DNA of 45,526 nucleotides, taken from positions 19,725 to 65,250 of the forward strand of contig NZ_MQUR01000035.1 of assembly GCF_001953875.1 (NCBI RefSeq), given 5' to 3'. The notes beneath the pieces are model-generated. The model did no database searches and was not told the DNA's origin. It worked only from the letters and a program-made list of their open reading frames with translations. This DNA comes from Streptomyces amritsarensis (GTDB taxonomy: Bacteria; Actinomycetota; Actinomycetes; Streptomycetales; Streptomycetaceae). Below are positions 32,421 through 41,277 of this stretch, piece by piece. How positions within the stretch are numbered: the stretch's first letter is position 1; each line of letters opens with the position of its first letter. Both the position numbers and the translations under genes were made by a program.

Positions 32421-34676
32421 GTGCCGCGGCAGCTACCCGGTGACGTGCCGGGTTTCGTGGGCCGTGCGGACGAGCTTGATCGCCTTCAGGCGTTGGAGGG
32501 AGCTACGTCGGGCGGGGGTGTCCGCCTGGTGGTGGTCGCGGGGACGGCTGGGGCCGGAAAAACCTCGCTGGCGGTGCGATTCGCCCACCTGATACGCGCC
32601 CGGTTCCCCGACGGGCAGCTGTTCGTGAACCTACGCGGCTACGACCCGGGCCGTCCCCTCGCCCCCGAGGCCGCGCTGGAGCGCTTCCTGCGCGCCCTGG
32701 GCGTGGCTGCTAACGCGATCCCCGCGGACGGTGAGGAGCGTGCCGAGCTCTACCGGTCGCTGCTGGCCGAGCGCAGGGTGCTGGTGGTGTTGGACAACGC
32801 CGCCACCGTGGGACAGGTCCGCCCCCTGCTGCCCGGTGACGCGGGCTGCCTGGTGGTCGCGACCAGCCGCGGGCGGCTCTCCGGTCTCGCGGTCCGCGAC
32901 GGTGCCCACCGTCTGACACTGGGGCTGCTCACCAAGGCCGAAGCGATCAGTCTGCTTACCGCGGTCACGGCCGGCTACCGAGACCGGGACGAGCCGACGG
33001 ACCTTGCCGAGCTGGCCCAGTTGTGCGCCAGGTTGCCGTTGGCGTTGCGGATCGCCGCCGAACGCGCGGCCGCTCGACCCCACATGCCGTTGACCGACCT
33101 GATCGCAGACCTGCGTGGAGAGTCGTCGCTGTGGGACGCGCTGTCCACGGACGACGACGTCGAGGCCGACGCGGTACGCACCGTGTTCGCCTGGTCCTAC
33201 CGCGCGTTGCCCGGGCCGGCTGCTCGGGTCTTCCGTCTCCTGGGCCTGCATCCCGGGCCAGAGTTCGGTGCCGGGGCGGCCGCAGCACTTACCGGGTACA
33301 GCGTCCAGCAGGTGCGGGGATTCCTGGACCTGCTGGCCGGCGCTCACCTCCTGGAGCAGACCGGTCCCGCCCGCTACCAGTTCCACGACCTGCTGCGCGC
33401 CTACGCCGCCGACCAGGCCCACTGTGAGGACAGCTTGGAGGAGCAGCGGGCTGCGCTGGCGCGTGTCGCCGACTGGTACCTGTACACAGCGGACGCCGCA
33501 ACCCGTAGCGCCCAAGCGCTCAGGCCCTCGCACCTGGCCGGGCAGCCGGCTCCCGGGATCGAACCGCTCGCCTTTTGTGCGTACGGTGAGGCGTCGGCTT
33601 GGTACACGGCCGAGCGGGCGAACCTGCTGGCCCTCGTGCGGGCCACAGCTGTGGCCGGGCTGGACGAGGTGACCTGGCAGCTGCCCGCCACTCTGGACCC
33701 GCTGCACGATGCGCACAGCGCCCTGGACGACGAACTGGAGACCGCGCGGCTCGGGCTCGCGGCAGCCAGGCGTCTGGGCGATCGGCGGGCCGAGGCGGCG
33801 ATGCAGCAGATCATGGGGTACGCCCACCGCAAGGGGGGTCGGCTGCAGCCCGCCGCCGAGTCCTTCCGAGCCGCCTTCGACCTTCAACGCGAGGTCGGCG
33901 GACGACTCGGCATGCTGGAGGCCACCAACGGCCTGGGCCAGGCGTATGTGGGGCAGCGGCAATTGGACCGGGCCATCGACTACTTCAGCCAGACCCTCGC
34001 CCTCGCCCAAGACGAAGGACACCCTGGCTGGTCGGCTACCGCCCTGGACAACCTGGCCTACGCCTACAACGAGATGGGCCGCCCCGAACAGGCCACCGAG
34101 CTCGCCCAGCAGTCTCTGGAACTGTGCCGCAGCGCCGGAATCGACTCGCAACAGCTCGTCAACCCCCTCCTCAGCCTCGCCAGAGCCTCCCGGGAGACCG
34201 GCCACCTCACACGGGCCGAGGAACATCTGAACACAGCAGCCGGCATCCTCGCGGGCGGCGTCGCCTTCCGCCCGGTGGAACTCGGCTTCCTCCTCGAACA
34301 GGCGGCCCTGGCCCTGGCCAGCGGCCATAGCGAGCAGGCGCTGGACACCTACCAGCAGTGCATCAGCCTCACCCAGGCCATGGGCGACAAACGGTTCGAA
34401 GCCATGATCTACGACGGCATCGGACAGGCCCTCCAACACCTCGACCGGGCGGATGAGGCCGCCGACTTTCACCGGACCGCAGTCAGCCTCGCCCGCCGCC
34501 ATGCCAACGCCTTCACCCTCGCCACCACCCTGACCCACCTGGCCCCCGCCCTCGACCGCACCGGACAGAGCGAACCAGCCGATGCCGCCCGCGCCGAGGC
34601 CGAAACGCTCCTGACCCCCTACGCAGACCCCCGAGCCGACGCCCTGCGTACGAGCCTCCACCCCCCACCTCCCTGA
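32421..34676 (+). CDS. STAND NTPase, NB-ARC plus TPR (NLR-like)
   Basis: The 751-aa product carries a full NB-ARC module: P-loop GTAGAGKT (41-48), Walker B RRVLVVLDNAA with D125, sensor VVATSR, LPLALRIAAERAA (the GLPLA motif) and YQFHDLLRAYA with H322-D323 (the MHD position). TPRs follow from about 430 to 740 (YAHRKGGRLQPAAESFRAAF, GLGQAYVGQRQLDRAIDYFS). There is no SARP or LuxR DNA-binding domain, so this is a sensor/switch protein of the bacterial NLR class. The same frame stays open and protein-like back to a CTG at 32241 that overlaps the previous stop (SAVSADHGGFAVGHAQQIVH). The true start may therefore be CTG 32241 rather than GTG 32421. Confidence 0.85.
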   Translation: MPRQLPGDVPGFVGRADELDRLQALEGATSGGGVRLVVVAGTAGAGKTSLAVRFAHLIRARFPDGQLFVNLRGYDPGRPLAPEAALERFLRALGVAANAIPADGEERAELYRSLLAERRVLVVLDNAATVGQVRPLLPGDAGCLVVATSRGRLSGLAVRDGAHRLTLGLLTKAEAISLLTAVTAGYRDRDEPTDLAELAQLCARLPLALRIAAERAAARPHMPLTDLIADLRGESSLWDALSTDDDVEADAVRTVFAWSYRALPGPAARVFRLLGLHPGPEFGAGAAAALTGYSVQQVRGFLDLLAGAHLLEQTGPARYQFHDLLRAYAADQAHCEDSLEEQRAALARVADWYLYTADAATRSAQALRPSHLAGQPAPGIEPLAFCAYGEASAWYTAERANLLALVRATAVAGLDEVTWQLPATLDPLHDAHSALDDELETARLGLAAARRLGDRRAEAAMQQIMGYAHRKGGRLQPAAESFRAAFDLQREVGGRLGMLEATNGLGQAYVGQRQLDRAIDYFSQTLALAQDEGHPGWSATALDNLAYAYNEMGRPEQATELAQQSLELCRSAGIDSQQLVNPLLSLARASRETGHLTRAEEHLNTAAGILAGGVAFRPVELGFLLEQAALALASGHSEQALDTYQQCISLTQAMGDKRFEAMIYDGIGQALQHLDRADEAADFHRTAVSLARRHANAFTLATTLTHLAPALDRTGQSEPADAARAEAETLLTPYADPRADALRTSLHPPPP

Positions 34677-34702
34677 CCGTCCCCGTGCTCGTGCCGGGCA
34701 CG

Positions 34703-34740
34703 GCATGGCCCGCCTCCCAGGTCCGAGAGGCGGGCCATGC
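34703..34740. terminator. hairpin between STAND and DUF397 genes
   Basis: A perfect 14-bp stem (GCATGGCCCGCCTC and complement) with a 10-base loop lies between the two convergent gene ends. Confidence 0.8.
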
Positions 34741-34764
34741 AATCGCAACACGGCGGCCTGCTGC

Positions 34765-34983
34765 CTACTGGGGCATCGAGAACTCGCCGTTGAACACGCC
34801 CAGCTCGAACGCCTCCCACTCGGCACGGGTGAAGGCCAGCACCGGGCCATCTGTCTTGCGGCTATGGCGCAGCAGCGCGATGCTCTCCGCGAACCGCACC
34901 TCCACGCACGTCTGGCTCTGGTTGCAGAAGCTGCTCTTGAACCAGCCCCCACCATCCTGGGGGAAGGCCTGAGTGATCGTCAT
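34765..34983 (-). CDS. DUF397 protein
   Basis: The 72-aa product starts at ATG 34983, nine bases after GGGAGG. It carries the DUF397 hallmark: GGWFKSSFCNQSQTCVEV, then IALLRHSRKTDGPVLAFTRA and EWEAFELGVFNGEF. DUF397 proteins in Streptomyces are usually encoded next to an XRE-type regulator and are thought to antagonise it; some pairs affect development. Here the XRE gene diverges from it across about 146 bases. Confidence 0.85.
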   Translation of the reverse strand: MTITQAFPQDGGGWFKSSFCNQSQTCVEVRFAESIALLRHSRKTDGPVLAFTRAEWEAFELGVFNGEFSMPQ

Positions 34984-35129
34984 ACCGGTTGTCCTCCCGA
35001 CGTTGGCCGCGCTGTTTTCGCGACCGCCGGGTAAGCGCATCGCTGAGCAATCCCGTGACAACAGGGTGATCTTTCCTCACTCATGGTTCACTCATGACTC
35101 AGCTTCAGGCCGGGCAGGGGGGAACTTGC

Positions 35130-35714
35130 GTGGACGAGCACAGCAGCAGAGGTCGTAAGCAGGGCAACGAGAGTCCTGGTGCCCCCTGGTGTCGTGAGCC
35201 GGACATCGCCCTCGACTACGGGCCGGACAGAGGGCAAGAGACATCGGTCGGCGACCTGAGCAGGGTGCCCGCCGAGGGAAGAGATCTGCTTGGGGTAGCT
35301 GCGGCGGCGTTCGCCGCCGAGCTGACCTACCAGCGTGCGGACCGCGGGCTGTCGATCCGGGCGCTTGCCAAGACCATGGCCTTCGACCCGTCCTACATCA
35401 GCCACATCGAGGCCGGCCGCCTCGCCCCCACCGAAGAGTTCGCCCGCCGAGCCGACCAGGCCCTGGGCACCGGTGACCTCTTCGAACGCCGCTGCCTCGA
35501 CTACACCCGGGCCCGTGCCCTCACACGCCCGGCAACCCCGAAGCCGCCCGCGTACCCGCCGGGGATCGCTCCTGACAGTCCACCTCCCACCCCCGCGCCA
35601 CCGCAACCTGAGGCCGATAGCAGCTCCACAACTCCATCCGGCTACGAGATACACCTACGTGGCACAAAGGGTGTACAGATCGGCAATAACACCACACAGA
35701 ACAACACATTCTGA
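35130..35714 (+). CDS. XRE-type regulator with C-terminal RHIM-like motif
   Basis: The product is about 194 aa. An HTH lies around 62-112 (TYQRADRGLSIRALAKTMAF, DPSYISHIEAGRLAPTEEFA). A Pro-rich linker follows (KPPAYPPGIAPDSPPPTPAP). The last 14 residues are GVQIGNNTTQNNTF, the same RHIM-like amyloid pattern as in the membrane protein at 30.8 kb. I prefer GTG 35130 because GGGGGAA lies well placed; the ATG at 35094 has no ribosome site. Joining an HTH to an amyloid-type motif suggests that assembly of the tail regulates the DNA-binding part. The divergent DUF397 gene is its likely antagonist. Confidence 0.8.
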   Translation: MDEHSSRGRKQGNESPGAPWCREPDIALDYGPDRGQETSVGDLSRVPAEGRDLLGVAAAAFAAELTYQRADRGLSIRALAKTMAFDPSYISHIEAGRLAPTEEFARRADQALGTGDLFERRCLDYTRARALTRPATPKPPAYPPGIAPDSPPPTPAPPQPEADSSSTTPSGYEIHLRGTKGVQIGNNTTQNNTF

Positions 35715-35851
35715 CCGGTAACTAGCCAGGGCACTCGGGTGAACGGCAGGCAGCACCCACGACCTGACCGCGCCGGGCCCTGCCCAGTGGTCCGGGGGCC
35801 AACGAAGACCAATGCAGTTGCTTTTGAGCTACCGAGGGCGTTGCCCCGGGT

Positions 35852-37002
35852 GTGACGGGGTGGGGAGCAGGGCAGCGGGTGCGGATCGGGATCCTGACGA
35901 AGGTATTCACTGCCGAGCTGGTCGACGCGGCGATAGCCAAGCACGACCGGGCTGAGCAGCGGCGCCGCCTCCTACCGGCGCGGCTGGTCGTGTACTTCGT
36001 CCTGGCCCTGTGCCTGTTCGCCCGGGAGTCGTACGGGGAAGTGCTGCGCGTGCTGACTAGCGGGATACCGGGCAGCCGGGCCTTGGCCAGGGTGAACCGG
36101 TCGTCGTTATGCCGGGCCCGGTCCCGGCTCGGCGAGGACGTGCTGGAGACCCTGTTCAGAGAGGTGGCCGGTCCGCTCGCCACTCCGGACACACCCGGGG
36201 CGTGGTGGCGCGGGCCACGGCTGCTTGCTCTGGACGGCACTCAGTTCGACCTTCCCGACTCGGTGAGCAACGGCAAAACCTCCGACGGCCCTTCCACCAC
36301 GGGTGGCATCCCCTTCGGGTTCTCCCAGGTGAGGGTGGTGGTCCTCGCCGAGATCGGAACACACGGGGTGCTTGATGCCCGCCTTGGCGGCTACCGCGAC
36401 GGCGAACGGAGCCTTGCCTACCAGCTGGCCGGCTCCAGCGGTTCGGGAGACCTGGTCATCGCCGACCGTGGCTTCTGGTCGGTCGAGTTCGCCCACGCCT
36501 TCACCGTGACCGGCGCGGACCTGCTGGTCAGGCTCCAGTCCAATCACCTCGGCACCCTCCAGGAGGAGCTTCCGGACGGCTCGTATCTGTCGATAGCACG
36601 TCCTGGCAAGGAGGTCCGACTCCGCGCAGGCCGGGAAGGCCGGCCCCTGCCCAGGCACACGATCTACCGCGTCATTACCTTCATGAAGGACGACAAGGCG
36701 GCCTTCCTCGGCACGACGCTGCTGAATCCCGAGCTACCCGGCGGCTGAGCTGGTCGCGCTCTACCGGGAACGCTAGAAGATCGAGCTGGCCTTCGATGAG
36801 ATCAAGAACCACCTCGGTCCGGGCGGACCGATCCGGTCCCGCACACCGGAAGGCGTCCGGCAGGAGCTGTGGGCCTACCTCGCCGTCCACCACGCGATCC
36901 GCCGGTTCGCCCACGCCTCAGCCCTTACAGGCCCCGTCGTGGACGCGGACTGGGTCTCGTACCTCAGGTGCGTCCGCATCATCCGCCGAAGCATTCCGTC
37001 CC
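35852..37002 (+). pseudogene. IS4-family transposase, frameshift and stop
   Basis: The frame from GTG 35852 reads VRIGILTKVFTAELVDAAIA, RLVVYFVLALCLFARESYGE, LLALDGTQFDLPDS (first Asp) and DLVIADRGFWSVEFAHAF (second Asp), typical IS4/transposase_11. Near 36730 the frame shifts to SYPAAELVALYRER. A TAG at 36774 then stands where Trp is expected, before KIELAFDEIKNHLGPGGPIR with the catalytic Glu and QELWAYLAVHHAIRRFAHAS. The element is therefore dead. The text remains recognisable to about 37002 (RIIRRSIPSQ). Terminal repeats were not resolved. Confidence 0.8.
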
Positions 37003-37342
37003 AGCTCGGAGCCAGTACGGCCAAACCCACCCGCTCCCTCGCCGAGGCCGGGCAAGAGGCACGCAGCCGCTTGCTCCCAGCCCGCCGGCACCGGAACTGT
37101 CCTCGGGCGACCAAGAAGCCAACCGGTGGCCCGTCCTTCGGACCCGCGCCAAACGGCGGACGGTCGAACCGGGCCGCTGGGCCCTCAACCAGACCAAGAA
37201 GGCCAAGACCAACCGGCGGGCGGGGAGACCCGTACTCAGATCGACCCCAACACCGCCCACGCTGTCGGCAGGCGCCGAACGCCTCAATGAGCTTCTTCGA
37301 TGTGGCCACCGATCGGGTGACGGTCCGTGAAGCGCAACGAGC
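37003..37342. other. IS-flanking DNA without a gene
   Basis: These 340 bases between the IS4 tail and the next element carry only short frames. One (RWALNQTKKAKTNRRAGRPV, near 37170-37240) might be a transposase tail. I see nothing I can name. Confidence 0.3.
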
Positions 37343-37402
37343 GAGGCCCCCGGGCTGTTGATCGAGATGTCTGACGTCTCAATCACGTTGCTCGGGGGCC
37401 TC
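37343..37402. repeat. imperfect inverted repeat at the start of an IS5-type element
   Basis: GAGGCCCCCGGGCTGTTGAT on the left and ATCACGTTGCTCGGGGGCCT on the right are imperfect inverted copies (about 25 bases per arm, around an 8-base centre). The right arm touches the transposase start codon. It may be one IS end plus a hairpin that blocks read-in transcription. Confidence 0.5.
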
Positions 37403-37409
37403 GTTGGTC

Positions 37410-38151
37410 ATGCATCCTGCCGCACTCGACCTGCCGCATGCACTCGTGGAGTGGGTCACCATGCTGATCGTCACCCGTGAGGGCGACCGGCGCTGCAAGC
37501 TCCGCCCGTCCCAGCGCGCGATGGTGGCACTGGTGTACCTGCGCGAACACACCACTCTCGCGAAAATCGCCGCCGGATTCGGGATCAGCGAGTCCACTGC
37601 CCACGCCTACACCAGCACGGTCGTCGACCTTCTCGCCGCCCGTGCACCGGGCCTGCTCAAGACGCTGCGCGACCATGATCCCGACTTCGTCTTGCTCGAC
37701 GGCACCCTCGCCGAGTGCAACCGGGTCGGCAACGGCCGGGCCCTACTCCCCCAAACACCGGCGCCACGGCGTGAACGTGCAGGTCGTCACCGACCCCGGC
37801 GGCCGGCTGCTGTGGCTCTCGCCCGCCCTGCCGGGCCGCACCCACGACCTGACCGCTGCCCGCACCCACCGGATCATCCGGATCTGCGAGCGCCAGGGCG
37901 TTCCGATCCTGGCCGATCTCGCCTACCAGGGCGCCGGCCCGTGGCTGACCACGGGCACCAAACGCAAGCCCCTGCAGGAACTGACCCCCACCGACAAGAC
38001 CCGCAACCGTGCCCTGGCCGCAGCACGCGCACCCGTCGAACGCGGCGTCGCCCGCCTGAAGTCCTGGCGGATTTTTCGCAGGTCCCGCTGCAGCCCCAAC
38101 CGCATGGCGTCAATCGCCAGGGCCGTCCTCACACTGGAGCTGCAACGCTGA
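37410..38151 (+). pseudogene. IS5-type (transposase DDE_4) gene, two-base deletion
   Basis: ATG 37410 opens MHPAALDLPHALVEWVTMLI. An HTH-containing N-terminus follows (TTLAKIAAGFGISESTAHAY) and the first catalytic Asp in DFVLLDGTLAECNRVGNGRA. At about 37741 two bases are missing. The rest is one frame over: SPKHRRHGVNVQVVTDPGGR, GVPILADLAYQGAGPW (second Asp), then AAARAPVERGVARLKSWRIF (Glu). With the bases restored the product would be about 248 aa, normal for this group. Confidence 0.8.
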
Positions 38152-38160
38152 AGAAGCTCA

Positions 38161-38427
38161 GTGATCCGGGACGCCGCCGTGCAACTTCCCGCTGAGCTCG
38201 TCGTGCTCCTCGCCGAACTCGTCCGCCGGCTTGAGGGCCTTGCCGCTGAGGAACCGCTGGTGGCGTTGAAGGCGCTGGCAGACCTGCGGTACGTCATCGC
38301 CGAGGTCTGCCAGGACGCGGCCTACGAACTCGCCGCCCAGCAGGTGCCGATCGAGGAGATCGCGACGGGGCTCGGCACCAGCGAGACCGCGGCCCGCACC
38401 TACCTCTACAGCTACCTCCACCCCTGA
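38161..38427 (+). CDS. small hypothetical protein, possible HTH
   Basis: The 88-aa product starts at GTG 38161, 9 bases after the IS5-type stop. It reads VQLPAELVVLLAELVRRLEG, then ALADLRYVIAEVCQDAAYEL, and ends PIEEIATGLGTSETAARTYL. The last stretch looks like a sigma-70 region-4-type HTH. The protein could have lost its N-terminus to the IS insertion. I do not recognise the family. Confidence 0.5.
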   Translation: MIRDAAVQLPAELVVLLAELVRRLEGLAAEEPLVALKALADLRYVIAEVCQDAAYELAAQQVPIEEIATGLGTSETAARTYLYSYLHP

Positions 38428-38446
38428 CTCCAGGAAGGCATCCCTC

Positions 38447-38639
38447 CTATAGGGGCAGGGCCAGTCGGGATCCGAGGCGGAAACGCATCTCGCCGACCGC
38501 GTAGCGGATTTCCTCGGCCTGTGTGTCTTCTACGAGCATCCCGATGAGCACCATCAGGGCCCGGGGCCTCGTCCCCGCTGATCAGCTTCAGGCGGGGCTC
38601 GGTCACCCCGTCGAGGAGCACGTCCAACATTTCGTCCAT
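38447..38639 (-). pseudogene. small hypothetical gene with one inserted base
   Basis: ATG 38639 gives MDEMLDVLLDGVTEPRLKLI and SGDE. An extra C in a C4 run near 38565 shifts the frame, and the remainder continues as ARALMVLIGMLVEDTQAEEI and RYAVGEMRFRLGSRLALPL to TAG at 38447. Repaired, the protein would be about 64 aa and entirely coherent. Its function is unknown. Confidence 0.5.
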
Positions 38640-38796
38640 GCAGGCAACAACGCCCGCCCCCGCGCCGGAGTCACCCGGCCGGCAGCGGGGTGCCGTTGCA
38701 CGCAGAGGCGTCGCCCCCGCGCAAGGACGCTCGGGGCGACGGCGGGCCGGCTGCGGCCGGCCACGCGCCCGTCCGGCGTTTCGGCGGTGAGCTGCG

Positions 38797-39831
38797 TCAG
38801 CCGCTGCGTTCGGTGCACCGAGCCGATCGGCTCGGTGCGGGGGTCGGCGTCGGCGTGGCGGACGGGCTCGGCGTCGCCGACTCCGCCGGTGCCGGGGAGG
38901 TGTCCGGCATCGGCGTCGCGTCCGGCGTTGGGCTGGTGGACGGTGTCGGGAAGCCGCGGAGCAGTGAGTGCCCGGGGGAAAGGGTGATGAAGGCGGCTGG
39001 TTGGGCGGAGAACGCCACGGGTCGGATGTTTCCGTGGCCGTTGGACGAGCCGGCGTCGGCGTGCCGGGCGGCGGCCTGGGTACGTCCGTCCGGGCAGTCG
39101 CCGGGTGTGCCGGTGAAGGAGTCGCTCACCAGGATCGTAGCCACCCCCACCACGGCGACCGCCAGCACCGCGGCCGCTGGGCGTAACCGGGTCACTGTGC
39201 CCAGGCGCGGGAGCAAGCCGGCGCGTCCGGCCCCGCTTCCGGAAGATTGGGGTTCGGCGCTGTCCGGCGTCGTGGCGGTCGTCGTCTCGCGGGACCGGTT
39301 GAGGAGCTCGTCGGCGTCGCGGCGGGCCCGCACGCGGATGTCCTCGGCGTCGGTGTGCGCGCTCGTACGGATTCGTTCGGCTTCCGCGTGCGCGGCCGTG
39401 CGCAGGGCTTCGGCCTCACGGACGGCGTCGTCGTGGACCTGGCGGATGGTGGCCCGGACCCGTTTGTTGGCGGCCTGGGCCCGGCGCTGGAGCAGCTTGG
39501 CGTCCTGCCAGTGCCCGCGCCACTCCTCCACGAGCTCGGCATCGGCCCGGAACTTCGCGGCGGCCGGCTTGTCCAGGCCGCTGGGGGTGGTGACGACCCG
39601 CAGATATTCCAGGAGCGTCTCGAGGGAGGGCAGGCGCTTGCCGGAGAGCATCTCGTTCAGGCCGGTCGTGGTCAGGCGCGGCCGCACCGAGGCGCCGGCG
39701 ACCGTGCTGTACGAGGGTGAGCCGCCGGAGATGTGGAGCAGGTTCAGCTTCTCGGCGAAGACGTCCAGCGCGGCCTCGTAGGCGTCGATCGCCTCACAGT
39801 CCTGCGGCTCGACCCCGGGTTCCTCTGCCAT
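38797..39831 (-). CDS. hypothetical membrane protein with coiled coil and HTH-like N-terminus
   Basis: The 344-aa product starts at ATG 39831 behind AGGGGGG. The N-terminal 100 residues (LTTTGLNEMLSGKRLPSLET, LLEYLRVV) resemble the helical domain of small actinobacterial XRE-like regulators. Residues about 105-200 form a charged coiled coil rich in Arg/Glu/Ala (AEAERIRTSAHTDAEDIRVR). One membrane helix follows (AAAVLAVAVVGVATILV). The Pro/Ser/Thr outer tail (SPTPDATPMPDTSPAPAE) is low-complexity. This HTH-coiled coil-TM-stalk plan recurs in Streptomyces proteins of unknown role, perhaps membrane-tethered regulators. Confidence 0.7.
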   Translation of the reverse strand: MAEEPGVEPQDCEAIDAYEAALDVFAEKLNLLHISGGSPSYSTVAGASVRPRLTTTGLNEMLSGKRLPSLETLLEYLRVVTTPSGLDKPAAAKFRADAELVEEWRGHWQDAKLLQRRAQAANKRVRATIRQVHDDAVREAEALRTAAHAEAERIRTSAHTDAEDIRVRARRDADELLNRSRETTTATTPDSAEPQSSGSGAGRAGLLPRLGTVTRLRPAAAVLAVAVVGVATILVSDSFTGTPGDCPDGRTQAAARHADAGSSNGHGNIRPVAFSAQPAAFITLSPGHSLLRGFPTPSTSPTPDATPMPDTSPAPAESATPSPSATPTPTPAPSRSARCTERSG

Positions 39832-40033
39832 CAAACCCCCCTGCTTGTGCGGAAAAGCCACGCTAGAGGGCGGGGAGGCCGTACGTATGCGGATTCGGAC
39901 GAACGCTTCCGGACGCTTCGCCCCGTCCGGAACCGGCCCGCTCCCCGGCGGCCGAAGCGGAAGGTCATCCGGGTCCGAGCGGGCCCGTACGGATCACTGG
40001 GAACAAGGGTCCGCAGGCCGCTCTCCTGGAGTC

Positions 40034-40264
40034 ATGACCAACACCCGCACCACCCCGCAGACACCCGACCCCGACCCCGATCCTGCCCAGTCCCCGGCGC
40101 CCCGCGAGCCGGACCCCGGTGCGCGCCGTGTGCCCGACGCCGTGGTCCTGGTCGCGCTCCTCGCCTCCTGCGCCGGTATCTACCTCGCCGTCGGTGAAGC
40201 CGGCTTCGCCGGCGTCATCAGCGCCGTCGCCGCCCTCTACGGCACCTGGCGTGCACGCCGATGA
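40034..40264 (+). CDS. small hypothetical membrane protein
   Basis: The 76-aa product starts at ATG 40034 with GGAG just upstream. The first 35 residues are Pro/Asp-rich (TPDPDPDPAQSPAP). They precede two short hydrophobic helices (DAVVLVALLASCAGIYLAVG and GFAGVISAVAALYGTW) and an ARR end. It diverges from the coiled-coil membrane protein across about 200 bases, so they may be regulated together. The family is unknown. Confidence 0.6.
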   Translation: MTNTRTTPQTPDPDPDPAQSPAPREPDPGARRVPDAVVLVALLASCAGIYLAVGEAGFAGVISAVAALYGTWRARR

Positions 40265-40289
40265 ACCCGAGGCAGGAACAGGCCCCGGG

Positions 40290-40553
40290 TCAGAAGGCGA
40301 CGGCAACGCGTTGGCCGACCGCGACGGCCGCGCGCCGGCATCCTGCCCGGACCGCGGCCAGGTCCGCCGGGACGTCCGTCCTCCGCCGCTCGGTGGCGGC
40401 GGACGCCGTGCGGGCTGCCGCGTGCAGTTCGGCCCGTGCGGTCGCACCGTCACCGGGCAGCAGCGTGAGCCCGGCGGGCCGCGACCGTCACGAGCGGCCG
40501 CGCCAGCTCCGCCAGCACGGACACCGTCCGGTGGATGGGCACGCCGAGCAGCA
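40290..40553 (-). pseudogene. possible decayed small gene
   Basis: On the minus strand APLLLGVPIHRTVSVLAELA and RPLVTVAA run in one frame. After a one-base shift the text continues GLTLLPGDGATARAELHAAA, then AATERRRTDVPADLAAVRAG to a TGA at 40290. It is coherent as protein but not assignable. A short frame just upstream (SAGIAPDAPHAGIDGLREQI, ending at 40561) may belong to the same locus. Confidence 0.3.
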
Positions 40554-40654
40554 GAGGCGCTCACCCTGCGAGGGCGTCCCGGATCTGCTCGCGCAGTCCG
40601 TCGATCCCCGCGTGCGGGGCGTCGGGCGCGATACCGGCGCTCATCTGCCGATGG

Positions 40655-41178
40655 TCACCGCCACCACCGACAACACCCTTGAGCCGGGACCTGTTCGAAT
40701 GCGGGCGTGTCTCCGGCCTGGCCGGGCGTGAGGACGAACGCAAGCGGTCGGCAACGGCCGTCCGCGGCAAGGTGGATCTTCGTGGTCAGTCCGCCGCGGG
40801 AGCGTCCGAGGGCATGGTCGTCCGGCTCGCCGGCCGGGGCCCCTTTTGACGGGCCCCGGCGGCGTGCTGGTGGGCGTGGACGATCGTGGAGTCGACCGCG
40901 ACGACCCACTCCAGGTCGCCTTCGGCGTCGGCCTGGGCGAGCAGGGCGGTGAAGAGCCTTTCCCAGGTGCCGTCAGCAGCCCACATGTGCAGTCGGTTGT
41001 GGGCGCCCTTCCGTGAGCCGAAGTGTTCGGGCAAATCCATCCACGGAGTCCCAGTGCGGTACTTGAACGCAATCGCGTCGATCACCTGCCGGTGATCACG
41101 CCACCGACCTCCCCGCTTCGGCGTCCGGTCCGGCAGCAACGGCTCGATGCGGGCCCACTGGGCGTCAGTCAACGACAC
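40655..41178 (-). pseudogene. IS5-family (IS427-type) transposase, 3'-truncated, two-frame
   Basis: From ATG 41178 the first frame gives MSLTDAQWARIEPLLPDRTP, DHRQVIDAIAFKYRTGTPWM and EWVVAVDSTIVHAHQHAAG with the first Asp. At CAA-AAG-GGG near 40855 a -1 slip leads into GAPAGEPDDHALGRSRGGLT and TKIHLAADGRCRPLAFVLTP. In this IS group such a shift is often programmed. Homology stops near 40688 (DTPAFEQV), so the second Asp and the Glu are missing and the copy is dead. The outer end near 41170-41195 (GATCGTTGGTTGATGTGTGT on the minus strand) is probably its terminal repeat. Confidence 0.75.
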
Positions 41179-41277
41179 ACATCAACCAACGATCCGATGA
41201 TCTGAAGGAAACGGCCTAGAGGCGTTCGCGCCGGACGGGTCCTGGCGGGCGGACGTCCTGGCCACGACGGCCGCCTG

